64,000 nucleotides of DNA from Bacteroidota bacterium. GTDB taxonomy: Bacteria > Bacteroidota > Bacteroidia > Chitinophagales > Chitinophagaceae. Both the position numbers and the translations under genes were made by a program. Below the pieces are notes generated by a model. The model was given only the letters and a program-made list of their open reading frames with translations, was not told where the DNA came from and did no database searches. Location: positions 22,773 through 86,772 of the forward strand of contig JAHEFK010000001.1 in assembly GCA_024640225.1 (NCBI GenBank). The letters are read 5' to 3'. Shown here one piece after another: positions 18,214-26,449 of this stretch (positions are counted from its first letter, which is position 1; each line of letters begins with the position of its first letter).

Positions 18214-19147
18214 GTCGATGTGTTAGGTATGAAATACACATGCCTAATTTAGAACCTACACCAGTTGATAAAATAGTGCGCGGAATAGCATGTTGTAGGG
18301 CAATTATTTTTTTTAAAAAAGCAGGTATAGGCAGTGCTCTTGCATAGCTCTGTAATTCCGATAGCGTAACAATTTTTAAATTTCTTATCATGCGCCACCA
18401 AGCGTCGTATACGAGTAGGGATGCAGTTGATGCTGGCCCATATTGTTGAAATAATAACAACCATTCATAGACCTCAACGGATGGATTTCTAAAACAACTA
18501 TTGGTTACTTGTGAGTCGTTGTAACTCATATTGATTAAGGGCTTATCTATATATCCACATGTTGTAGTTTGTAGCATTCTTATATACCCTTCAATGTCTA
18601 CAAGCCATTTATAGGATGGGTTGTACCAAGCATTGGCATTATTTTTAAATAATACTACAGATGGGTTACCAATTTTATTTTCTGCCAACAACAGAAATGG
18701 ATTTTTCTTAATCTTTTGAAAGCTTCTCTCATCAATTGTTTTGTTGATATAATGCTTTGTTGATTCAAAATAGGCATTATAGCCCGAAAAAATCACTTCT
18801 TTTTCATCATCTATGGCATTAGCAAAGGCATTTAAACTATCTGCATCTGAGAAATAATCATCATCATGCATTACTTTAATCCACTGTCCGGAGGCATACG
18901 GTATGCCTGCTGTCCAATTTTTAGGTGTGCCAAGTGTTTCTTTATTGCGGATATACTGTATAGGAAACCATACACGTATAGTTTTTAAATATTGTTCAAT
19001 GCTATCATTAGAAGAATCATCTGTTATAATAACCTCGAAATTTTTATACTTTTGTATAGCTATACTTTCTAAAAGACGCTTTAAATAGTGAATTCGATTA
19101 TAAGTGCCAATACAAATGGAGATTTCACAATTTTTTTGTTCAAGCAT
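18206..19147 (-). CDS. Family 2 glycosyltransferase
   Basis: A 313-residue GT2 enzyme. The catalytic domain has EISICIGTYNRIHYLKRLL, FEVIITDDSSNDSIEQYL, NKETLGTPKNWTAGI and the metal/nucleotide-sugar motif VMHDDDYFSD. A later segment (NPSYKWLVDIEGYIRML) fits the acceptor side of GT-A folds. It is the first gene of a three-gene minus-strand group with the second GT2 and a flippase, so it likely adds a sugar to a surface polysaccharide or lipid-linked intermediate. Its start codon lies only 22 bp from the divergent FkbM methyltransferase start. The donor sugar is unknown. Confidence 0.9.
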   Translation of the reverse strand: MLEQKNCEISICIGTYNRIHYLKRLLESIAIQKYKNFEVIITDDSSNDSIEQYLKTIRVWFPIQYIRNKETLGTPKNWTAGIPYASGQWIKVMHDDDYFSDADSLNAFANAIDDEKEVIFSGYNAYFESTKHYINKTIDERSFQKIKKNPFLLLAENKIGNPSVVLFKNNANAWYNPSYKWLVDIEGYIRMLQTTTCGYIDKPLINMSYNDSQVTNSCFRNPSVEVYEWLLLFQQYGPASTASLLVYDAWWRMIRNLKIVTLSELQSYARALPIPAFLKKIIALQHAIPRTILSTGVGSKLGMCISYLTHRHE

Positions 19148-19169
19148 TGATATTTAAATATGTAAATTT

Positions 19170-20009
19170 ATGAAAACCCTTTTAAAACCGTTGTTTGATG
19201 CAGTTTTGTATCGATGGAACAAATTTAATTTAAAAAAACAACAACAACAAATTGCCGGTTTGGATTGGTTTTCTATTAAAAAACTAAAACATGATAAGAG
19301 TTCCCATTTAAAAATGCATCGCTCCAAAATAGGGGACTTATATTACACTCAAGCACAACAGTTATATCATGGCTTACAAGAGGTTCTGGTTGAGGAAATT
19401 TACAAAGTACAATTAGCTCCCAATGCACGCATTATAGATTGTGGTGCCAATATTGGCATTAGCATTTTGTATTTTAAGAGTATTTGTCCTACGGCTCTTA
19501 TTACAGCTTTTGAGCCAGATAAACATAATTTCGAATTACTCACCAAAAATTGTATTGTGAACAATTTAAATCATGTTGATTTGATAGAGGCTGCAGTTTG
19601 GAAAGAAAATACTGATTTGAAATTTATGGCTCAAGGCGGCATGGACAGTAAAATAAGTATAGGTGCAGAAGAGGGCATTGTTGTTAAAGCATACTCCTTA
19701 ACCGGTTATTTACAAGAGCCCGTTGACTTTTTAAAATTAGATATTGAAGGAGCTGAATTTGAAGTTTTGAAAAGTATTAAAGATTACTTGAGTAATATTA
19801 CTAACCTTTTTATAGAATACCACGGTGCTTTTACACAAACTAACGAATTGGTAGAAATATTAGGTATGGTACAAAAAGCAGGTTTTTATGTGTATATAAA
19901 AGAAGCCTGTAATGTATATCCAACACCATTCCTGATTAGTTCTAAGCATGGTCAATTTGATGTGCAATTGAATATATTTTGTAGAAAAGCAAGTAACGTT
20001 TTAAACTAA
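19170..20009 (+). CDS. FkbM-family SAM-dependent methyltransferase
   Basis: A 279-residue methyltransferase. The SAM-binding motif is ARIIDCGANIGISILYF (about residues 88-104), followed by the acidic loop ITAFEPDKHNFELL. The FkbM hallmark VDFLKLDIEGAEFEVLKSI is at ~189-207 and NLFIEYHG follows. Residues 1-75 are a basic helical lead-in (KKQQQQ) with no transmembrane segment. FkbM enzymes O-methylate sugars or polyketides; next to a glycosyltransferase/flippase group, methylation of a surface glycan is the natural inference. It is transcribed divergently from that group. Confidence 0.88.
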   Translation: MKTLLKPLFDAVLYRWNKFNLKKQQQQIAGLDWFSIKKLKHDKSSHLKMHRSKIGDLYYTQAQQLYHGLQEVLVEEIYKVQLAPNARIIDCGANIGISILYFKSICPTALITAFEPDKHNFELLTKNCIVNNLNHVDLIEAAVWKENTDLKFMAQGGMDSKISIGAEEGIVVKAYSLTGYLQEPVDFLKLDIEGAEFEVLKSIKDYLSNITNLFIEYHGAFTQTNELVEILGMVQKAGFYVYIKEACNVYPTPFLISSKHGQFDVQLNIFCRKASNVLN

Positions 20010-20096
20010 AATAGGCCGTTTTTACAACTAATTCTAACAGGTCTTTTATGGGCGCTGTTATTTTTCAAAAATCTTTCTAAATACTTTAAATAAACC

Positions 20097-20126
20097 TTGT
20101 AAATTCCTTTACGAGGCTTAACTTTG
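20097..20126 (+). promoter_or_regulatory. nuo operon promoter (-33 TTG, -7 TAACTTTG)
   Basis: A -7 box TAACTTTG at 20119-20126 is preceded by TTG at 20097-20099 with a 19-bp spacer, matching the Bacteroidota sigma-factor consensus. It lies 36 nt before the nuoA ATG, in the only intergenic gap (153 bp) between the FkbM gene and nuoA. It is the best-supported promoter for the 14.5-kb operon. Confidence 0.75.
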
Positions 20127-20162
20127 TCAGGCAAAATAACATAACCTATAATTCTAATTAAA

Positions 20163-20555
20163 ATGCTTTCTGTCTTATTAAATAGCCCGGCTAACACCAC
20201 CATAAACTATTTACCTATCGTGATTCAATTGGTAGTAGCTATTGGCTTTGTAGCATTTATGATGAGTGTTACGCACTTACTAGGCCCTAAACGCCGCACC
20301 AGCGATAAATTAGCCAATTTTGAAAGCGGTATCGAATCGGTTGGTAATGCCCGTCAGCCCATGGCTATTAAGTACTTTTTGGTGGCTATTTTATTCGTGT
20401 TATTTGATGTAGAAGTTATTTTCTTCTACCCGTATGCGGTGAATTTCAAAGCCCTCGGAAAAGAAGGGTTTTTGGCGGTGTTGATGTTTGTAGCGTTCTT
20501 TTTGGTTGGATTTATCTATATCCGCAAAAGGGGAGCATTAGATTGGGAAGAATAA
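20163..20555 (+). CDS. nuoA: NADH-quinone oxidoreductase subunit A
   Basis: A 130-residue membrane subunit of complex I. Three transmembrane helices are visible (about residues 18-40, 65-88 and 98-118). The conserved loop FESGIESVGNARQPMAIKYF and the helix FDVEVIFFYPYAVNF carry the acidic residues typical of NuoA/ND3 near the quinone channel. The length is normal. It is the first gene of the nuoA-N operon, 36 nt after a good promoter and 47 bp before nuoB. Confidence 0.96.
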   Translation: MLSVLLNSPANTTINYLPIVIQLVVAIGFVAFMMSVTHLLGPKRRTSDKLANFESGIESVGNARQPMAIKYFLVAILFVLFDVEVIFFYPYAVNFKALGKEGFLAVLMFVAFFLVGFIYIRKRGALDWEE

Positions 20556-20602
20556 ACATTTTTTTAAAAAACAAGTTTTACTCATAACTATTTCGTTTTT
20601 AT

Positions 20603-21163
20603 ATGCGTCCAGTTCAATATAATACCAACCTGAAAATGGTTGATTTGCCAGAAGGTCATACCGGCGAAGGTTTTTTTGCTACTTCTTTAAACAACGTTAT
20701 TGGTTTAGCAAGAAAAAACTCAATTTGGCCTTTACCTTTCGCCACTTCTTGTTGTGGTATTGAGTTTATGGCTACCATGGCTGCCCATTATGATTTAGCT
20801 CGTTTTGGATCGGAGCGCCTAGGCTTTAGTCCGCGCCAATGCGATTTATTAATGGTAATGGGTACCATATCTAAAAAAATGGCGCCTGTTTTACGCCAAG
20901 TTTATTTACAAATGGCCGAACCCCGCTGGGTGTTGGCAGTAGGTGCTTGCGCTTCTAGTGGCGGTATTTTTGACAGTTATTCTGTTTTACAAGGCATCGA
21001 TCAAGTTATACCGGTAGATGTTTACGTACCCGGTTGTCCTCCAAGACCAGAAGCTATTATTGACGGAATTATGAAAATTCAAGAATTAGTGGGACAAGAA
21101 AGCTTACGCCGCAGAAATAGTGAACAATATAAAGGACTTTTAGAAAGCTACGGAATTCAATAG
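20603..21163 (+). CDS. nuoB: NADH-quinone oxidoreductase subunit B
   Basis: A 186-residue peripheral-arm subunit that holds the terminal [4Fe-4S] cluster N2, which hands electrons to quinone. All four ligands are present: the tandem Cys50-Cys51 in [11 protein letters not shown], Cys116 in VGACASSGG and Cys145 in [11 protein letters not shown]. The length is typical of the family. It is separated from nuoC by 3 bp, as expected for tight co-expression of the quinone-module subunits. Confidence 0.97.
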   Translation: MRPVQYNTNLKMVDLPEGHTGEGFFATSLNNVIGLARKNSIWPLPFATSCCGIEFMATMAAHYDLARFGSERLGFSPRQCDLLMVMGTISKKMAPVLRQVYLQMAEPRWVLAVGACASSGGIFDSYSVLQGIDQVIPVDVYVPGCPPRPEAIIDGIMKIQELVGQESLRRRNSEQYKGLLESYGIQ

Positions 21164-21166
21164 CAT

Positions 21167-21679
21167 ATGACACACGAACAAATTATTGAAACATTGGAAG
21201 CTGCCTTTGCAGGCCAATTAAGTGATTGTGATACCGCACACGGCATTAGCTCGATAACCATACCGGCTGCAGCTAATTTAAAAGTGTTGCAATTCTTGTA
21301 TGATAGCGAAGATTTACAATTTCGCTTCCTTACTGATTTAACAGCAGTGCATTATCCCAACAGAACTAATGAAGAACTTTGTGTAGTCTATCACTTACAC
21401 AGTCTTTATTTAAATAAGCGTTTACGAGTAAAATTATATGTGCCCGTTGCTGCACCTAAAGTGTTTACAGCGTCTAAGCTCTTCTCTGGTGCCAATTGGA
21501 TGGAGCGTGAAACCTTCGACTTTTTTGGGGTTGAATTTGTTGGCCATCCAAATTTGAAACGAATTTTAAATGTAGATGAGATGGATTACTTCCCAATGCG
21601 AAAAGAGTATCCAATGGAAGATCCAACGCGTATTGATAAAGATGATGAAATGTTTGGTCGTGGAGGAACGATTTGTTAA
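21167..21679 (+). CDS. nuoC: NADH-quinone oxidoreductase subunit C
   Basis: A 170-residue subunit (30-kDa family) of the complex I quinone module. The family signature is present as WMERETFDFFGVEFVGHPNLKRI, followed by YFPMRKEYPMEDPTR. It is a stand-alone NuoC, not fused to NuoD as in enterobacteria. No cofactor is bound. It lies 3 bp after nuoB and 21 bp before nuoD. Confidence 0.95.
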   Translation: MTHEQIIETLEAAFAGQLSDCDTAHGISSITIPAAANLKVLQFLYDSEDLQFRFLTDLTAVHYPNRTNEELCVVYHLHSLYLNKRLRVKLYVPVAAPKVFTASKLFSGANWMERETFDFFGVEFVGHPNLKRILNVDEMDYFPMRKEYPMEDPTRIDKDDEMFGRGGTIC

Positions 21680-21700
21680 TTACATAAAGAAATTATTACC

Positions 21701-22933
21701 ATGTCAGCACATATACATTTAGACGAAGCTTCAATTCAAAAACAAACCACTACCCTCAATTTGGGTCCTACCCACCCAGCAACACACGGGGTATTTCAAA
21801 ATATTTTGGAAATGGATGGCGAGCGCATCGTTAGCGCTGTACCAACGGTTGGATATATACATAGAGCGTTCGAAAAAATTGCAGAACGCCGCCCTTATTA
21901 TCAAATTACGCCCCTTACCGATCGATTAAATTATTGCTCATCTCCTATCAACAATATGGGATGGCACATTACAGTAGAGCGCTTATTGGGCATTAAAACA
22001 CCAAAGCGCGTTGACTATTTACGTGTTATCATCATGGAATTGTCTCGTATTGCCGATCATTTGGTGTGCAATTCTGTAATTGGTGTTGACACGGGAGCAT
22101 TGACCAGTTTCGTATATGTATTCGAATTTAGAGAGCATATTTATGAAATTTTTGAAGCTGTTTGTGGGTCTCGTTTAACCACTAATATTGGTCGCTTTGG
22201 CGGTTTTGAACGTAATTTCCCGCAAGAGGCTTTCGATAAAATCAATAAATTTTTAGAAGCGTTTCCACGCGGTATGAAAGAGTTTGAATCCCTACTTACA
22301 CGCAACCGCATCTTTATGGAACGCACCATGGGTGTAGGCGGTATTAGTGCAGAAAGAGCCTTGAACTATAGTTTTACTGGCCCTAATTTGCGAGCAGCTG
22401 GAGTTGATTATGATGTACGTGTGGCGCAACCTTATAGTTCTTACGAAGATTTCGATTTCAACATTCCAGTAGGTACTACTGGTGATGTATATGATCGCTT
22501 CTTAGTGCGCAACCAAGAAATTTGGGAAAGCGTAAGCATTATCAAACAAGCACTCGAAAAAATTGCAGCTTTAGAAGCAGCAGATCCTAGTCAGAAAGAA
22601 GTTTTCTATGCCAAAGAAGCCGATAAGTATCACTTACCTCCAAAAGAAGATGTGTATACTAAAATGGAAGCCTTAATCTTCCACTTCAAAATGGTGATGG
22701 GTGAAATTGAGGTATTACCAGGCGAAATTTATTCGGCTGTAGAAGGAGGCAATGGCGAAGTAGGTTATTATTTAATCAGTGATGGTGGTAGAACTCCTTA
22801 TCGCTTACATTTTAGAAGACCATGCTTTATTTATTACCAAGCGTATCCAGAAATCGTTAAAGGAAGTTTGCTGAGTGATGCGGTAGTTACAATGAGTAGC
22901 TTAAACCTCATTGCCGGAGAATTAGATGCATAA
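21701..22933 (+). CDS. nuoD: NADH-quinone oxidoreductase subunit D
   Basis: A 410-residue 49-kDa-type subunit that forms the quinone pocket with NuoB. Key segments are LGPTHPATHGVFQN near the N-terminus (with the His-containing loop at the quinone site), GYIHRAFEKIAERRPYYQI, DRLNYCSSPINNMG, and GEVGYYLISDGGRTPYRLHF near the C-terminus. Related to [NiFe]-hydrogenase large subunits but lacking the metal-binding cysteines. The length is normal. Its last 8 bp overlap the start of nuoE, implying translational coupling. Confidence 0.97.
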   Translation: MSAHIHLDEASIQKQTTTLNLGPTHPATHGVFQNILEMDGERIVSAVPTVGYIHRAFEKIAERRPYYQITPLTDRLNYCSSPINNMGWHITVERLLGIKTPKRVDYLRVIIMELSRIADHLVCNSVIGVDTGALTSFVYVFEFREHIYEIFEAVCGSRLTTNIGRFGGFERNFPQEAFDKINKFLEAFPRGMKEFESLLTRNRIFMERTMGVGGISAERALNYSFTGPNLRAAGVDYDVRVAQPYSSYEDFDFNIPVGTTGDVYDRFLVRNQEIWESVSIIKQALEKIAALEAADPSQKEVFYAKEADKYHLPPKEDVYTKMEALIFHFKMVMGEIEVLPGEIYSAVEGGNGEVGYYLISDGGRTPYRLHFRRPCFIYYQAYPEIVKGSLLSDAVVTMSSLNLIAGELDA

Positions 22934-23441
22934 TCAAGATATTATTAAACGTATGAAACAATTTTCAGCAGAACAATTAAATCAAGTACAAGCTATTATA
23001 GCACGTTACCCTGAGGGGAAGCAAAAAAGTGCGCTAATACCTTTGCTTCATCTCGCTCAAGAAACTTTTGGTGGCTGGTTAGATACCGAAACCATGGATT
23101 ATATAGCTTCTTTATTAACAATTAAACCAATTGAAGTATATGAAGTAGCTTCTTTCTATTCCATGTTTCACATGAAGCCCGTAGGCAAGCATGTATTAGA
23201 AGTATGCCAAACAGGGCCTTGTATGCTTAACGGTAGCGATGAAATTATCGACTACATTAAACAAAAATTAGGTATCGAAGCAGGACAAACTACAGCAGAT
23301 GGATTATTTACCTTGAAACCGGTAGAGTGTTTAGGCGCTTGTGGTTATGCACCTATGATGCAATTGGGCAAACACTATAAAGAGTTTTTGACCAAAGATA
23401 AAATTGATCAAATTATTGAAGATTTAAGAAATAGTATTTAA
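22926..23441 (+). CDS. nuoE: NADH-quinone oxidoreductase subunit E
   Basis: A 171-residue thioredoxin-fold subunit of the NADH-oxidising module, carrying [2Fe-2S] cluster N1a. The ligand pairs are visible in LEVCQTGPCMLNGSDEI and VECLGACGYAPMM. Other family segments are KSALIPLLHLAQETFGGWL and IEVYEVASFYSMFHMKPVG. The start at 22926 overlaps nuoD by 8 bp; an internal ATG (MKQFSAEQLN) 27 bp later is a possible alternative. Unusually, its normal partner nuoF does not follow directly: an unrelated lipoprotein gene lies between them. Confidence 0.95.
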   Translation: MHNQDIIKRMKQFSAEQLNQVQAIIARYPEGKQKSALIPLLHLAQETFGGWLDTETMDYIASLLTIKPIEVYEVASFYSMFHMKPVGKHVLEVCQTGPCMLNGSDEIIDYIKQKLGIEAGQTTADGLFTLKPVECLGACGYAPMMQLGKHYKEFLTKDKIDQIIEDLRNSI

Positions 23442-23468
23442 CCCTTAGCTATTAAAACTAATCTTTCC

Positions 23469-25052
23469 ATGAATAAAATAATACAAATTGTCGTTTGGGC
23501 TTTGATACTATCTTCATGTTCTTTTACTAAAGAAATGACTATAAGAGTTTCATCTTCGCACGATGCAACGGAAACTCAAAAGGGTAATTTTGTTAAATTA
23601 AAAAATGGAAATGAAATAAGTTTATTAAATAGTGTTTCAATCGATCATGGCATGCCAGATGTAAATAGATTGACAAAATTAACTATTGGTAATAAATCAT
23701 TTAAAGGAAAGGATGTTGCATCTTTTCAAATTGAAAAAAAATATTACGAGAATTTAAATATTAGAAAGAAAAATTCAAATGAATTTGGTGTAAGAATTTA
23801 TAAAGGGCCTATAAATATTTTTACACATACAGAAGTGTCGCAGAGTGTTGAGTATAATAGTAATGGATCAAGTGTTAGAAATTATAAAACAACAACTCGA
23901 ACTGTAAGTCTATATTACTTACAAAGCCCTAATATTAACAATGGAGCATTTACTCAAGTTTTAAATACAAATAAGGTAGATAAAATGATGCCGTATTTAA
24001 ATGATTACAAACCTTCATTGTCTATATTAAACAAATATAATGATGTTAGAAAAAAAGCAATAAAAACAAAATTAATGGTTTCTGGTGCAATAGTTTTTTC
24101 AGCCGCCGCATTAATTGCCTCAGGCAATCAAACATTAGAAGGTGTAGGCGCAGGCATAATAACTACAGGAATATTATTTATTCCTCCATTCTGTATTTTT
24201 CACAAAATAAATAACAAAACACTACCTTACCGTGCGCTTCAAAAATATATAGATAATAATTTTTCAAAAACAAATACTTCATTTTTAGAAAAGCAGTTGA
24301 GTGCAAATTCAAAAGTTATAGCATCTGATTCCATTGTTGGTAAAATGTCATTAAACGAAATCGTAGATACTTCAAAATTAGATTTCTTGATCATGAAAAG
24401 TGGATCGAAAATAATTGCAGAGCCGGGCACTATTTTAGAAACATCTAATAATCAAGCGTTCAAAATAAACAACCAAATAATTACGAACCCTGTTAGTGCT
24501 TTTCAACAAAATGGGTTGTTTTATAAAAAAATAAATGCTGTTAAAGATTTTAATGAATACGCATGTAGGTATATAAAAGGGAAAATTAGTATTTATGAAA
24601 ATACATTGGATGTGGCGCATAGTATAAAAAAACCAAGAAATTTCTTCATAACATCTGATAATGATAAAAAAAGTGTTGATATAGAATCAATACATAATAA
24701 AATTTTCAAACAAAGTTTCTTTGAGAAAAATAATAATAATGAGTTAATTCCTAATACAAATAAATTAAAGTCATTTTTTTCAGACAATATTACAGCATCC
24801 AAAATGTATTCAAATTATCAAAAAAATATAATTAAAAGCAAAGTTGAAGCATATGGACTTTTTGCACTTTCTCTATTCGGTTATTATGCAAGTGTTAAGA
24901 GTTTTGTTAATGAAAAATATGTTTTGGGGAGCACGTTAGGGATTGCAGCAAGTCTAAATTTAATGTACATTGTACCCTCCATTTCAACTAAAATTCGTAA
25001 TAATTTAAATAAAGAACTTTTAAATACGGTAGAATACTACAACACACACTAA
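23469..25052 (+). CDS. Unrecognised internally duplicated membrane lipoprotein inside the nuo operon
   Basis: A 527-residue protein of no family known to me, lying between nuoE (27-bp gap) and nuoF (10-bp gap) on the same strand. The N-terminus is a lipoprotein signal with lipobox LSSC (Cys17). Two similar halves can be seen. Half A (~40-265) has FVKLKNGNEISL, an EFGVRIYKGPINIF strand pair, a helical stretch ending NKYNDVRKKAIKTK, then two hydrophobic helices (~202-218 and ~224-244). Half B (~304-525) repeats this order: FLIMKSGSKIIA, EYACRYIKGKISIY, SNYQKNIIKSKVEA, then hydrophobic helices ~461-478 and ~485-504. The coding DNA is visibly more AT-rich and Asn/Lys/Ile-rich than its neighbours, which hints at later insertion or faster evolution. 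No motif suggests electron transfer. A role with complex I is possible from position only. Confidence 0.85.
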   Translation: MNKIIQIVVWALILSSCSFTKEMTIRVSSSHDATETQKGNFVKLKNGNEISLLNSVSIDHGMPDVNRLTKLTIGNKSFKGKDVASFQIEKKYYENLNIRKKNSNEFGVRIYKGPINIFTHTEVSQSVEYNSNGSSVRNYKTTTRTVSLYYLQSPNINNGAFTQVLNTNKVDKMMPYLNDYKPSLSILNKYNDVRKKAIKTKLMVSGAIVFSAAALIASGNQTLEGVGAGIITTGILFIPPFCIFHKINNKTLPYRALQKYIDNNFSKTNTSFLEKQLSANSKVIASDSIVGKMSLNEIVDTSKLDFLIMKSGSKIIAEPGTILETSNNQAFKINNQIITNPVSAFQQNGLFYKKINAVKDFNEYACRYIKGKISIYENTLDVAHSIKKPRNFFITSDNDKKSVDIESIHNKIFKQSFFEKNNNNELIPNTNKLKSFFSDNITASKMYSNYQKNIIKSKVEAYGLFALSLFGYYASVKSFVNEKYVLGSTLGIAASLNLMYIVPSISTKIRNNLNKELLNTVEYYNTH

Positions 25053-25062
25053 AAAATAATTA

Positions 25063-26415
25063 ATGGGAATACAACTTTTATTAGAAAAATCGAAAGTAGA
25101 AAACATCAGATTATATGATGTGTACCGACGCGAAGGTGGTTATAGAAGTGTGGAGAAAGCACTTAAAATGAGCCCAGACGACATCGTAGAAGAGGTTAAA
25201 AAGAGTGGCTTAAGAGGTCGTGGTGGCGCAGGTTTCCCTACGGGTATGAAGTGGAGTTTTTTGGCAAAGCCAGAAGGAGTGCCCCGTCATTTGGTGTGCA
25301 ATGCCGACGAATCGGAACCCGGCACTTTCAAGGATCGTTATTTAATGGAATTCCTTCCGCATTTATTAATCGAAGGCTTGATTGTATCTTCTTATGCCTT
25401 GGGTTCTAATGCAACGTATATCTACATTCGTGGCGAATATGCTTGGATACCGGATATTTTAGAGCAAGCTATTGCAGAGGCAAAAGCTAATGGTTGGTTA
25501 GGCAAAAATATTTTAGGTACCGGTTTCGATTGCGAAATTTATGTGCAACGCGGTGCAGGTGCTTATATCTGTGGTGAAGAAACTGCTTTGATAGAAAGCT
25601 TAGAAGGAAAACGTGGTAATCCACGTATCAAACCTCCATTCCCAGCTATTCAAGGGCTTTGGATGCGACCTACCGTAGTAAACAATGTAGAAACCTTAGC
25701 AGCTGTGGTGCCTATTATTAATATGGGTGGCGATGAGTATGCAAAAATTGGTGTAGGAAAATCTACCGGCACCAAACTACTTTCTGTTTGTGGTAATGTA
25801 AATAAACCAGGTGTTTATGAAATAGACATGACCATTTCTGTAGAAGAATTTATTTACAGCGATGCATATTGTGGTGGTATTCCAAACGGAAAAAAATTAA
25901 AAGCTTGTATTCCAGGCGGTTCTTCCGTACCTATTTTACCAGCTAATTTATTATTAAAAACAGCCAAAGGCGAAACCCGTATGATGAATTACGAAAGTCT
26001 TGCTGATGGTGGTTTTGCAACAGGATCTATGATGGGGTCGGGTGGTTTTATTGTGTTAGACGAATCACAATGTATCGTTCGCCATACGATGAGTCTTGCT
26101 CGTTTTTACAACCATGAAAGTTGTGGTCAATGTAGTCCTTGCAGAGAAGGTACAGGATGGATGTATAAAATCTTGAAAAACATTGAATACGGTCATGGTA
26201 AAATGAGCGACATAGATTTACTATGGGATGTGCAGCGAAAAATTGAAGGAAACACGATTTGTCCATTAGGAGATGCAGCAGCTTGGCCTGTAGCAGCGGC
26301 TATTCGTCATTTTAGAGATGAGTTTGAATGGCATATTAATAATCCAGTAGAAGCACAAACGCGTAACTATGGATTGGCGCATTATGCAGATCCTATTCAT
26401 GTACCAACAGTTTAA
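25063..26415 (+). CDS. nuoF: NADH-quinone oxidoreductase subunit F
   Basis: A 450-residue NADH-binding subunit with FMN and [4Fe-4S] cluster N3. NADH/FMN segments are RGRGGAGFPTGMKWSF, CNADESEPGTFKDR and GAGAYICGEETALIESLEG. The cluster ligands lie in HESCGQCSPCREGTGW with the last Cys in GNTICPLGDAAAWP. The length is normal for the family. It follows the inserted lipoprotein gene by 10 bp and precedes nuoG by 34 bp. Confidence 0.97.
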   Translation: MGIQLLLEKSKVENIRLYDVYRREGGYRSVEKALKMSPDDIVEEVKKSGLRGRGGAGFPTGMKWSFLAKPEGVPRHLVCNADESEPGTFKDRYLMEFLPHLLIEGLIVSSYALGSNATYIYIRGEYAWIPDILEQAIAEAKANGWLGKNILGTGFDCEIYVQRGAGAYICGEETALIESLEGKRGNPRIKPPFPAIQGLWMRPTVVNNVETLAAVVPIINMGGDEYAKIGVGKSTGTKLLSVCGNVNKPGVYEIDMTISVEEFIYSDAYCGGIPNGKKLKACIPGGSSVPILPANLLLKTAKGETRMMNYESLADGGFATGSMMGSGGFIVLDESQCIVRHTMSLARFYNHESCGQCSPCREGTGWMYKILKNIEYGHGKMSDIDLLWDVQRKIEGNTICPLGDAAAWPVAAAIRHFRDEFEWHINNPVEAQTRNYGLAHYADPIHVPTV

Positions 26416-26449
26416 AAATAATAATCGCTAACGCGAAAAAAAATACAAC

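Noticed and set aside
23469..25052. Inserted nuo gene as a transposon or mobile element
   Set aside because: No transposase, integrase, inverted ends or target duplication are visible at either junction, although its composition differs from its neighbours.
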